Source: Limimaricola soesokkakensis
GTDB taxonomy: Bacteria > Pseudomonadota > Alphaproteobacteria > Rhodobacterales > Rhodobacteraceae
Length of the DNA: 64,000 nt
Assembly (NCBI RefSeq): GCF_900172345.1
Contig: NZ_FWFY01000005.1
Coordinates: forward strand, 1 to 64,000
Direction: 5' to 3'
Shown: positions 56,643 through 64,000 of the stretch, one piece after another
Numbering within the stretch: the first letter of the stretch is position 1
Layout of the letters: each line of letters opens with the position of its first letter
Translations under genes and position numbers: made by a program
Notes under the pieces: model-generated
Seen by the model: only the letters and a program-made list of their open reading frames with translations
Databases searched by the model: none
What the model was told of the DNA's origin: nothing

Positions 56643-57355
56643 GTCTTGCGGCCCTCCTCGGCCTGTTCGGATCGGGTCTTGGCGATGTTCTCCACCGCGG
56701 TCTCGAGATGCTGGCGCAGCGCCGCCGCCGTGGCGACCGCGTCGCGCGCCTTGAGGGCGAGGACCACCTCCTCGTGCTGGCGCAGCGTGCGCGGCCGGTC
56801 CGGCTTGCGCTGCGAGGAGATGAAGCGCGCGCGCCAGAGCCGCGCGTTGTACTGCCGCTGGGTCTGCGCCAGCGGCCGGTTGCGGCTGGCGGTCACGATG
56901 GCCTCGTGAAAGGCCATGTCGCGGCGAAAGAAGGTCAGCGGCTCGTCGGTCTCGGAGCCCTCGACCATCTCCTGGCAGATCCGCTCGATCTCGGCGATCT
57001 CCTCGTCGGTGGCGTTGCGGCAGGCCTGCTCGCCGGCCAGCGCCTCGATCGCGCCGAGCACCGAGAGGTTCTGCTCCAGCGTCTCCAGATCCGGATCGGC
57101 CACGAAGGGCCGGCGGGTCGGCGAATAGACCACCAGCTCCTCGGCCTCGAGGATGCGCAGCGCCTCGCGCAGCGGCGTGCGGCTGATCCCCATCGCCTCC
57201 GCGAGGTCGCGCTCGCGGATCGGGGCGCCGGGGGCCAGCTTGGCCAGCAGGATCAGCTCGCGCAGCCGTTCGGCCACCTCGTCGCACAGCGTCTTGCGCC
57301 CCGAGATCGGCGCCATTTCGGCGAGGCTTTTCGACAGGTTGGACTCGTCGGTCAT
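56639..57355 (-). CDS. GntR-family regulator, FadR/FCD type
   Basis: The 238-residue protein has a winged HTH at about 20-85 (I-R-E-R-D-L-A-E-A-M-G-I-S-R-T-P-L-R-E-A-L-R) and an FCD domain at about 95-220 with D-M-A-F-H and late Q-H-E-E-V and R-Q-H-L. It is embedded in the sugar-acid operon and probably represses it through the palindrome upstream of the binding-protein gene. Metal and a sugar acid are the usual effectors in this family. Confidence 0.92.
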   Translation of the reverse strand: MTDESNLSKSLAEMAPISGRKTLCDEVAERLRELILLAKLAPGAPIRERDLAEAMGISRTPLREALRILEAEELVVYSPTRRPFVADPDLETLEQNLSVLGAIEALAGEQACRNATDEEIAEIERICQEMVEGSETDEPLTFFRRDMAFHEAIVTASRNRPLAQTQRQYNARLWRARFISSQRKPDRPRTLRQHEEVVLALKARDAVATAAALRQHLETAVENIAKTRSEQAEEGRKT

Positions 57356-57369
57356 GGTCGTGTTTCCTT

Positions 57370-58296
57370 TCAGCGCCCCCAGCGCAGCACGATGGGGTCG
57401 AGGGGCCGCAGCAGCCCGATCAGCTCGGCGCGCGTCTCGGGCGGCAGCGGCGGCACCGGGTGGCGGCAGAAGTCGGAGCGGATCACGCCGCCCTCGACCA
57501 TCGCCGCCTTGGCGGCGCGAAAGCCGCATTGCTGGTTCTCGTGGTTGATCGCGGGCAGGATCCTCGTATAGCCCGCGACCGCCCGCTCGCGATCGCCCGC
57601 GTGATGCGCCGTCACCACCTCGCGGATCAGCTCCGGGATCATCGCCGAACACATGGTGCCGGTCGCGCCCGCGTCGAGATCGGCGAGCATGGTGATCCCC
57701 TCCTCGCCGTCGAGCGGGCTGACGATGGCCTCGCCGCCCTCGGCGATCAGCGCCCGCAGCTTGGCCGCGGCACCGGCGCATTCGATCTTGAAATGCTGCA
57801 CCATCTCGATCTCGCGCGCCATCCGCACCAGAAGCGGTACCGGCAGCTCGACCCCCGAGAGCGGCGCGTCCTGCACCATGATCGGGATGCCGACCTCGCC
57901 CACCTGGGCGAACTGCTCGTAGCATTGCTCGGCCGTGCCCTTCAGCAGCGCCCCGTGATAGGGCGGCATCATCATCACCGCGACCGCGCCCAGATCGCGC
58001 GCCAGCCGGGCCCGCGCCACCACGATCGGCGTCGCGTAATGCGAGATGGTGACGATCACCGGCAGCCGGCCCGCGAGATGCGCGAGGCAGTGCCGGGTCA
58101 GCGTCTCGCGCTCTGCGTCCGAGATCAGGAACTGCTCGGAAAAGTTGGCGAGGATACAGACGCCGTCGGCGCCCTGCTCCATGGTGCAGTCGAGCACCCG
58201 TGTCATGCCCGGCAGGTCGAGCGTGCCATCCTCGTTGAAGGGGGTCGGCGCGACCGGCCATGCGCCGGTCAGGGTCTGGGGCCTCATGGCGGTCAT
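57370..58296 (-). CDS. DapA-family aldolase/dehydratase with altered active site
   Basis: The 308-residue class I aldolase barrel has Schiff-base Lys170 (H-F-K-I-E) and the strand M-M-M-P-P-Y. The Tyr of the usual L-Y-N-x-P motif is replaced: the sequence reads M-V-Q-D-A-P, giving Gln142 and Asp143. So it is not a true dihydrodipicolinate synthase. In context it should cleave or dehydrate a 2-keto-3-deoxy sugar acid made by the enolase-family enzyme. Its start overlaps that gene's stop (ATGA at 58296). Confidence 0.88.
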   Translation of the reverse strand: MTAMRPQTLTGAWPVAPTPFNEDGTLDLPGMTRVLDCTMEQGADGVCILANFSEQFLISDAERETLTRHCLAHLAGRLPVIVTISHYATPIVVARARLARDLGAVAVMMMPPYHGALLKGTAEQCYEQFAQVGEVGIPIMVQDAPLSGVELPVPLLVRMAREIEMVQHFKIECAGAAAKLRALIAEGGEAIVSPLDGEEGITMLADLDAGATGTMCSAMIPELIREVVTAHHAGDRERAVAGYTRILPAINHENQQCGFRAAKAAMVEGGVIRSDFCRHPVPPLPPETRAELIGLLRPLDPIVLRWGR

Positions 58297-59468
58297 TCCT
58301 CGATCCGGAAGTTGTCGAGATGCCGGTCGCTGATCGAGATACCCAGTCCCGGCGTTTCGTCGTCGAGCTGCAGGAAGCCGCCCTGTGCCTCCGGATCGCC
58401 CTCGAAGATGTAGTAGAACAGCTCGTTGCCGACCTCGACGTCGAAGACCGGGAAGTATTCGGCGATGGGGCAGTTCGCATTGGCCATGGTCAGGTGGTAG
58501 TTGTGCATCTGCCCGGCATGCGGGATCACCGGCACCTGGAACGCCTCGGCGATGGCGTTGATCTTCTGCGCGGCCGTGATGCCGCCGACCCGGTTGGTGT
58601 CGTATTGCAGCACGCTGACCGCACCGCGGCGCAGCAGGTCGGCGCAGCCCATCACCGAGAACTCGTGCTCGCCGCCCGAGATCGGCACGATGTTCATGGC
58701 ATTCAGCTCGGCATAGCCCGCCACGTCGTCGGCGATCACCGGCTCCTCGAGCCAGCGCGGCTCGTATTTGGCGAGCTTGGGCAGCATCCGCTTGGCGTAG
58801 TCGAGGTTCCAGCCCATGTAGCATTCGAGCATGAGATCGTTGTCGTAGCCGATCACCTCGCGCAGCGCCTCGACCCGCTTGAGGTTCTCGCGCATGCCCG
58901 GCATGCCGTCCTTGGGGCCGTAGCCGAAGCGCGACTTGTAGGCGGTATAGCCGTTCGCCATGGCCTCTTCGGCCTCTGCCTGCATCTCGCGAATGTCGCG
59001 GGCATAGAGCTTGGAGTAGTAGACCGGGATCTTCTCCTTGGTGCGGCCGCCCAGGAGCTTGAAGACCGGCTTGCCGACGAGCTTGCCCATCGCGTCCCAG
59101 ATCGCGATGTCGATCGCCGAGATCGCGGTCATGCCGATGCCCTTGCGGCCCCAGGCATGGGTGCGGCGATACATCTTCTCCCAGATATAGGCGTAGTCGA
59201 ACGGGTCCTCGCCGATCACCAGCGGCGCGTACCAGTCGTCGATCGCCTGCTTGACCACGCTGGGCGCCAGCGCGGCGTTGCCGATGCCGATTGTGCCGTC
59301 GTCGCATTCCACCTCGCAGGTCAGCCACTGGTGGAACCGGAAGGAGGACATCGCGTCGCCCTTCTCGTAGAGCGCGTCCGAGGCGTTGGTGCAGAAATTG
59401 CCCTGCGGCGGAACGGTGGGGCCGGTCCAGTGCCAGACGCGGGTGCGGATCGAGGTGATCTTGGTCAC
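58293..59468 (-). CDS. Enolase-superfamily sugar-acid dehydratase (rhamnonate-dehydratase-like)
   Basis: The 391-residue protein has the mandelate racemase/muconate lactonizing fold. Metal ligands appear as E215 (L-M-L-E-C-Y-M-G), E241 (W-L-E-E-P) and E267 (S-G-G-E-H-E-F); the base is H317 (V-I-P-H-A-G). The [15 protein letters not shown] and [11 protein letters not shown] blocks point to the L-rhamnonate dehydratase group, where the first ligand is usually Asp. It would turn a sugar acid into its 2-keto-3-deoxy form. GTG start with GGAG upstream; GTGA overlap with TctA. Confidence 0.9.
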   Translation of the reverse strand: MTKITSIRTRVWHWTGPTVPPQGNFCTNASDALYEKGDAMSSFRFHQWLTCEVECDDGTIGIGNAALAPSVVKQAIDDWYAPLVIGEDPFDYAYIWEKMYRRTHAWGRKGIGMTAISAIDIAIWDAMGKLVGKPVFKLLGGRTKEKIPVYYSKLYARDIREMQAEAEEAMANGYTAYKSRFGYGPKDGMPGMRENLKRVEALREVIGYDNDLMLECYMGWNLDYAKRMLPKLAKYEPRWLEEPVIADDVAGYAELNAMNIVPISGGEHEFSVMGCADLLRRGAVSVLQYDTNRVGGITAAQKINAIAEAFQVPVIPHAGQMHNYHLTMANANCPIAEYFPVFDVEVGNELFYYIFEGDPEAQGGFLQLDDETPGLGISISDRHLDNFRIEE

Positions 59469-60958
59469 GACGCGATCTCCTTTCGTGTGATTTTGCGAAT
59501 GAGGTGGGTGGTCGGCGCCCCGAAGAGCGCGAGCAGGGTCAGCGCGAAGAAGGTCAGCGCGATCGGCCGGGTGAAGAGCATCCACCATTCGCCCCGGAAC
59601 ATCGCGACCGACTGGCCGAGCCGCTGCTCGACCATGGCGCCCAGCACCAGCCCGATGGCCAGCGAGACCACCGAGAAGCCGTGGCGGATCATCAGGTGGC
59701 CGATCACCCCGAAGGCCAGCGCGATGATCACGTCGACCTGCGATTGCCGGATCGCATAGGCGCCGACGATCGAGAACAGGAACACCAGCGGCCACAGGAT
59801 CCGCACCGGGATGGTGGTGATCCGCGCGAAGATCGGCGCGCCGCCCAGCCCCACGGCGATGAACAGCAGGTTGGCCACGAGCAGCGCCGCGAAGATCACG
59901 CCCAGGAACTCGCCCTGCTCGGCGAAGAGCATCGGCCCGGGCTGCAAGCCTTGGGTCAGGAGCCCCGCGAGGATGATCGCCGCGGTCGGGCTGCCAGGGA
60001 TGCCGAGCGCCAGCGTCGGCACCAGCGAGCCGCCGATGGCCGAGTTGTTGGCCGCCTCCGAGGCGGCGATGCCCTCGATCTCGCCATTGCCGAAATTGTC
60101 GCGGTTCGGCGACCAGCGCCGCGCCTCGTTGTAGGAGATCATCGAAGCGATGGTCGCGCCCTCGGCCGGCAGCACGCCGATGAAAGTGCCGATGCCGGTG
60201 GAGCGCAGCACCGTGGTGCGGATGCGCCGAATGTCGGCCCAGCTGGGCAGCTTGACCGCGCGCATGGCGATGAGGCGCCGCTCGGTGCCGAGCTGGGTCG
60301 ACTGGCGCAGCAGTTCGGCGATGCCGAAGATGCCGATCATCACCGGCACGAAGCCGATGCCGTCATAGAGCGCGTGGGTGCCGAAGGTATAGCGCTCCAC
60401 GCCCGTGAGCAGGTCGACGCCGATGGTGGCGAGCAGCACGCCGAAGGCGCCCGCGATCAGGTTCTTCACCGCCGATCCGCCGCCGATCGTGGCCAGCATC
60501 GACAGGCCGAACAGCGTCAGCGCGAAATATTCCGGCGGCCCGAAATCATAGGCCAGCCTCGCCATCAGCGGCGCCGCCACGAACAGGAACACGATCGAGA
60601 CCAGCCCGCCGAAGGTCGAGGCGATGGTCGCGACGCCGAGCGCGCGCCCGGCCTCGCCGCGCAGCGCCAGGGGGTAGCCGTCGAGGCAGGTGGTGGCCGA
60701 GGCCGAGGTGCCCGGCGTGTTGATCAGGATCGCGGTGATCGATCCCGCGAAGGTGGCCGATCCGTAGATCGTCGCCAGCACCACAGTGGCCGAGATCGGG
60801 TCCATGGTCAGGGTGAAGGGCAGCATCAGCGCCGCGCCGGTGGTGGCGTTGAGCCCCGGCAAAACCCCGATCACCGTGCCCGCCAGCGTCGTGGCGACGA
60901 TGAGCAGCAAAAGCTTCGGGTCGCCGAGGGCCAGAAGCCCCGAGAGGATATCGCCCAT
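59465..60958 (-). CDS. Tripartite tricarboxylate transporter large membrane subunit (TctA-like)
   Basis: The 497-residue protein has about 11-12 helices. It carries the family motif [18 protein letters not shown] near residue 31, its symmetric partner in the second half ([11 protein letters not shown]), and I-L-I-N-T-P-G-T. It moves the solute captured by TctC, driven by ion gradient. It starts 7 bases after TctB. Confidence 0.93.
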   Translation of the reverse strand: MGDILSGLLALGDPKLLLLIVATTLAGTVIGVLPGLNATTGAALMLPFTLTMDPISATVVLATIYGSATFAGSITAILINTPGTSASATTCLDGYPLALRGEAGRALGVATIASTFGGLVSIVFLFVAAPLMARLAYDFGPPEYFALTLFGLSMLATIGGGSAVKNLIAGAFGVLLATIGVDLLTGVERYTFGTHALYDGIGFVPVMIGIFGIAELLRQSTQLGTERRLIAMRAVKLPSWADIRRIRTTVLRSTGIGTFIGVLPAEGATIASMISYNEARRWSPNRDNFGNGEIEGIAASEAANNSAIGGSLVPTLALGIPGSPTAAIILAGLLTQGLQPGPMLFAEQGEFLGVIFAALLVANLLFIAVGLGGAPIFARITTIPVRILWPLVFLFSIVGAYAIRQSQVDVIIALAFGVIGHLMIRHGFSVVSLAIGLVLGAMVEQRLGQSVAMFRGEWWMLFTRPIALTFFALTLLALFGAPTTHLIRKITRKEIAS

Positions 60959-60965
60959 GTCGCGC

Positions 60966-61430
60966 CTACCCGTAATAGAGGTTGATGAGAAAGCCGCGCG
61001 GGAAGCGGACCTGGAAGGCGGCGTCGAAGAACAGAACCACCGCGACCGGCGCCACGAGGCCGAGGCCGATCAGCACGAGGGGCCGTCTTTCGCCCCAGCA
61101 CCATGCGAGGCCGGCGCAGCCGATCATCAGCGCGAACAGGAAATCGCCGATCAGCGCCAGCCCTCCGAACAGGCCGAGCATCAGCACCGAGAGATGGAAC
61201 TCGCGCGGCAGCGCGCCGGGGCGATCTTCTCCGGCATGGCGCGCCTGCCACAGGCCGATCAGCGACAGCGCGATGATGATGCCGGCCACCAGCCGCGGAA
61301 ACGCGCCCGGCTGAAAGCCGCGGATCAGCATCGGCGGCACGTCCTTGAAGGTGTAGGACCAGCCATAGGCGAAGCCGGCGATCAACGCGCAGACGATCAA
61401 CGGCAGGAATGACGAATATCGGGCCCTCAT
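60966..61430 (-). CDS. Tripartite tricarboxylate transporter small membrane subunit (TctB-like)
   Basis: The 154-residue protein has four predicted helices and the usual TctB opening loop with G-F-Q-P-G-A-F-P-R-L after the first helix. TctB is poorly conserved in sequence; position between TctC and TctA and topology make the call. GGAG lies before the ATG. Confidence 0.9.
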   Translation of the reverse strand: MRARYSSFLPLIVCALIAGFAYGWSYTFKDVPPMLIRGFQPGAFPRLVAGIIIALSLIGLWQARHAGEDRPGALPREFHLSVLMLGLFGGLALIGDFLFALMIGCAGLAWCWGERRPLVLIGLGLVAPVAVVLFFDAAFQVRFPRGFLINLYYG

Positions 61431-61463
61431 GCGGGTACTCCTCCCCGGGGGTGAACGGAGCGC

Positions 61464-61490
61464 GACGGCCGCCCCTCCCGGGCGGCCGTC
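61464..61490 (-). promoter_or_regulatory. Intercistronic hairpin between tctC-like and tctB-like genes
   Basis: GACGGCCGCC (61464-61473) and GGCGGCCGTC (61481-61490) pair perfectly, with one further C-G pair and a 5-nt loop. It starts 12 bases after the TctC stop and probably reduces expression of the membrane subunits relative to the binding protein. Confidence 0.65.
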
Positions 61491-61502
61491 CGTCGGGCCG
61501 GC

Positions 61503-62450
61503 TCAGCCGCCGATATAGCCGAGCTCGACCAGCGCCTCGCGCATCCGGGCGACGGAGTTGTTCATCTGCGCGCCCCAGACCTCGGCATCCGCGACCGAGC
61601 TTTCGTCGAGACCCTGGCTTTCGAGGAACTCGAGATATTCGGGCGATGTCATGCCCTCCATCATCGCCGCGCGGATCTGCTCGACCACGGCCTCGGGCGT
61701 GCCCTCCTTGACGGCGAAGCCGCGCACGGTGGCGAAATCGGCGTCGATGCCGAGATCGGCGGTGGTCGGGGTGTCGGGCGCGGTGGCAAGGCGCTCCGCG
61801 CCCATCACCACCATCGGGCAGACCTCGCCCGCCTCGATCTGCGCCACCGCCTCGCCGTAGTTCAGCACGCCCACGTCGACATTGCCGCCGACGAGGTTGG
61901 TCAGCAGGTCGCCGCCGCCCTCGAAGGGAATGATGTCGGGCTGTGCCAGACCCGCCGCCTTGGCGAACATGAAGGCCGAAACGTCGTCGATATTGGCGAC
62001 GTGGGTGACGCCGTAGGACATCGAGTCCTGCTTCTGGGCGTCGATGAAGGCCTGGGTATCCTCGTGGACGCCGCATTTGGCCATCAGCACCTGCGGGTCA
62101 TTGGTGCCGCGCGCGATCGGGATCAGGCCCTCGGCGCCGCTGGCGCCGTTCTTGGCCTGAGTCACGGCATGACCGGTGGTCCAGACGAGGATGGTGTGAC
62201 CATCGGCGGGCTGACGGTCCAGATACTCCATCGACACCGCGCCCGAGCCGCCCTGCCGGCTGGCGATGACCATGTCGGTGCCCAGCACCGGCGCCACCGA
62301 GGCGATCATCATGCGGGCGGTCGTGTCGGTGCCGCCACCGGCGCCCGAATGGGTCACCACCTCGATGGTGCCGTCCGGATAGGCATCCTGCGCAAGCGCT
62401 GCGACGGGGGTCGTGATGGCGGCAAGGATCGCCACGGTTTTCATCAGCAT
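61503..62450 (-). CDS. Tripartite tricarboxylate transporter substrate-binding protein (TctC/BugT-like)
   Basis: The 315-residue protein has a Sec signal peptide (about 1-21, ending A-L-A) and a Bug fold with T-H-S-G-A-G-G-G-T-D near residue 34 and the ligand loop V-A-N-I-D-D-V. Two Cys near residues 122 and 207 may pair. The start at 62450 is supported by GGAGGAG upstream. It is the first gene of a seven-gene operon and binds a carboxylated solute, likely a sugar acid given the enzymes downstream. Confidence 0.92.
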   Translation of the reverse strand: MLMKTVAILAAITTPVAALAQDAYPDGTIEVVTHSGAGGGTDTTARMMIASVAPVLGTDMVIASRQGGSGAVSMEYLDRQPADGHTILVWTTGHAVTQAKNGASGAEGLIPIARGTNDPQVLMAKCGVHEDTQAFIDAQKQDSMSYGVTHVANIDDVSAFMFAKAAGLAQPDIIPFEGGGDLLTNLVGGNVDVGVLNYGEAVAQIEAGEVCPMVVMGAERLATAPDTPTTADLGIDADFATVRGFAVKEGTPEAVVEQIRAAMMEGMTSPEYLEFLESQGLDESSVADAEVWGAQMNNSVARMREALVELGYIGG

Positions 62451-62531
62451 CTTCAAGTCTCCTCCCTGATTCCCACTGCACCAAGCCGGGTGCACCCCAA
62501 TCGTTAAACCGCCGAAATCGACATGTCAAAG

Positions 62532-62547
62532 TTTTGGCATGCCAAAA
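62532..62547. promoter_or_regulatory. Perfect 16-bp palindrome, probable GntR operator
   Basis: TTTTGGCATGCCAAAA is exactly self-complementary and lies 82 bases upstream of the TctC-like start, in the operon's promoter region. FadR-subfamily GntR regulators commonly bind short palindromes of the TTGG-type with a two-to-four base centre. The GntR encoded within this operon is the obvious candidate. Confidence 0.65.
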
Positions 62548-62691
62548 TACCGGAAAGTGGTCGATCGGTTAAATTATGGAGGAAAAGCCGCGGGCTCTCA
62601 CCCGACGAGGGCGCAAGCGATTGCGGGAGGGCGGTCCGAGCCGCCGAGAGGCGCATACGATCGGAGGCGGCCTATCGGGTGTGTCCGCGGA

Positions 62692-63435
62692 CTAGCTTCG
62701 AGACCGGGCGTCGCGATTCCGCTCCACCCAGCGAGGGCCGGATCTCCGGCTGTCTTCGCCCGACAGATCGGCAAGATACTGGCGCAGGAGCCGCGCGCGG
62801 TTCGGGCGGAAGCTCTCGCGCGTCGGCTGGACCGACACGATCCGCGCGACGCGGAACTTCCGGAAATCCTGTCTAAGGCAGCAAAACGCCAGCACCCCGA
62901 TGCCCGTGTCGAGATAGACGATGGCGATGGGATGAATGCGCCGCTCGCTCGGTGCCCCCTGCGCGTCGCGATTCGAGATGTCGAGCGCGCGTTCGTCCCA
63001 GCAGGCCGCCCGGATCACCGAGAGGTCTGGCACCTGCTGCACCTGCGCTTGGTGGCGATGCACCATGTGGGTCGCGTGAAGCACCTGCCGCTGCAGGCGT
63101 TGCGGCAGGGTCGCGGCGATCTTGGCAAGCGCGGAATCGGCGGCCCGGGCCATCTGCGGATCGCCACGCTGGCGCACATCGCCGAGGCCGAGCACCAGCG
63201 CCTCCAACTCGATCCGGTCAAAGCTCTGCGGCGGCAGCGCCGGGTCCTCGGTCAGGGTGTAGCCCAGCCCCGGCGCGCCGTCGATCAGCGCGCCACTGGC
63301 CCGGAGGCTGGCGATGTCCCGATACAGCGTCCGAAGCGACACCTCAGTCTCGCCTGCTAGCCGTTCGGCGGTTACCGGGCCCGGCAGGACCCGCAGGGCA
63401 TTCAGCAGGCGCAACAGGCGGTCGGAGCGGCTCAT
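62692..63435 (-). CDS. YafY-type HTH/WYL domain transcriptional regulator
   Basis: The 247-residue protein has an N-terminal HTH_11 domain (about 3-60; S-L-R-T-L-Y-R-D-I-A-S-L-R-A-S-G) and a C-terminal WYL-type sensing domain (about 135-235). The canonical W-Y-L is replaced by I-V-Y-L-D, and R-x-F-R-V-A-R-I-V-S is conserved. Divergent from the GST gene, 78 bases apart, which is the usual target layout. The start at 63435 begins the conserved R-S-D-R-L-L-R-L-L motif. Confidence 0.88.
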   Translation of the reverse strand: MSRSDRLLRLLNALRVLPGPVTAERLAGETEVSLRTLYRDIASLRASGALIDGAPGLGYTLTEDPALPPQSFDRIELEALVLGLGDVRQRGDPQMARAADSALAKIAATLPQRLQRQVLHATHMVHRHQAQVQQVPDLSVIRAACWDERALDISNRDAQGAPSERRIHPIAIVYLDTGIGVLAFCCLRQDFRKFRVARIVSVQPTRESFRPNRARLLRQYLADLSGEDSRRSGPRWVERNRDARSRS

Positions 63436-63513
63436 GGGATCCTGACGGAAACTGGCAGTAGGGTGAGCATATGATGGCAGCCGGATCGACACCACATCGA
63501 GAGGATCTTCACC

Positions 63514-64000
63514 ATGCTCACCCTCTACCACGCGCCACTCAGCCGGTCGTCGCGTATCATACACCTGATCGAGGAGCTGGGGATCCACGACCGGATCGAG
63601 ATCCGGATCGTGCCGATCCTGCGCAATGACGGGTCGCTCAGCCCGGGCGAGGCGCACAACCCCCACCCGGAGGGAAAGGTGCCGCTGCTCGTACATGACA
63701 GCGTCGAAATCTGGGAATCCAACGCCATTATCCTCTACCTTACCGACCTGTTTCCGCAGGCGGGGATGGGACCGGTGGCGGGCGATCCGATGCGCGGACG
63801 CTACCTGAGCTGGCTGGCCTGATACGGCAACGTGGTCGAACCGGTGCTGGTCTTCGGCGCTGCCGAGCTGTCGCACCCCTATCTCGACCGCACCTTCCGG
63901 GGCCGGACCGAGATGATTGCGCGGCTGGCGGGCGCGCTGCAGGACGCGCCCTTCCTGATGGGCGAAGCCTTTACAGCGGCGGACCTGCTGCTCGTCTCGC
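63514..64000 (+). pseudogene. Glutathione S-transferase-like gene interrupted by in-frame TGA (also cut by window end)
   Basis: Residues 1-102 give a GST N-terminal thioredoxin-like domain (M-L-T-L-Y-H-A-P-L-S-R-S-S-R, then G-K-V-P-L-L-V-H-D and the E-S-N-A-I glutathione motif). TGA at 63820-63822 stops it at L-S-W-L-A. The same frame then continues without interruption to 64000 with a typical GST C-terminal domain (Y-G-N-V-V-E-P-V-L through G-E-A-F-T-A-A-D-L-L). One codon change (for example TGG to TGA) explains it: a nonsense mutation, sequencing error or readthrough. Confidence 0.75.

Noticed and set aside
57370-58296. Calling the DapA-like gene dihydrodipicolinate synthase (dapA)
   Set aside because: The active-site Tyr position is Gln and the gene sits in a sugar-acid operon with a TctABC transporter.

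Overview
The window is high-GC DNA from an alphaproteobacterium, most likely a Rhodobacterales (Roseobacter-group) marine or soil heterotroph. The support is family content rather than a marker gene: an HvrA-type H-NS protein, an acs-adk-DUF4212-symporter-DUF294 cluster, a HWE-type histidine kinase with a MASE1 sensor, a TctABC tripartite tricarboxylate transporter, and peptide-type ABC operons paired with gamma-glutamyltransferase-like enzymes. No rRNA, tRNA, CRISPR array or replication origin was seen.

Layout. Positions 1-8900 look accessory: small hypothetical genes (DUF2934, DUF2243, DUF3085, DUF7282), a coiled-coil gene next to a frameshifted second copy of itself, a long unexplained inverted repeat, a lone CutA, and a serine recombinase. 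From 8909 to 18228 is a minus-strand import-and-hydrolysis operon (SBP, two permeases, two ATPases, GGT-like enzyme, M20 peptidase) with a divergent IclR regulator. A DUF882 lipoprotein follows. From 19953 to 28622 is an acetate-activation cluster: acs, its own adenylate kinase, DUF4212 plus solute symporter, a CBS/DUF294 signalling protein, and a membrane-anchored DnaQ-type exonuclease. From 29185 to 41095 are an AGCS amino-acid symporter, a MASE1-PAS-HWE kinase, an RNase Z-like/DUF4334 fusion, two coupled SDRs, a Tat-exported beta-lactamase-like protein, and an H-NS protein beside AT-rich gene-poor DNA.

From 41096 to 50716 is a second, nine-gene ABC/GGT operon that adds DUF1028, a TSUP permease and a GntR repressor. 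Facing away from it (51372-53955) are three overlapping genes for an exported flavin amine oxidase, a secreted c-type cytochrome and a secreted RidA protein. This is the most interesting unit here: it reads as a periplasmic amine dehydrogenase with its own electron acceptor and imine hydrolase. From 54038 to 55449 are CsbD and an ArsR/SRPBCC pair. From 55650 to 62450 is a sugar-acid catabolic operon: TctC, TctB, TctA, rhamnonate-dehydratase-like enolase, DapA-like aldolase, GntR, PdxA-like dehydrogenase. The window ends with a WYL regulator divergent from a glutathione S-transferase gene interrupted by an in-frame TGA.

Working together: most of the window imports and breaks down nitrogenous or organic-acid solutes. 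Each import operon is tightly coupled (ATGA or GTGA overlaps), has its own regulator, and in all three cases carries an RNA hairpin just after the solute-binding-protein gene.
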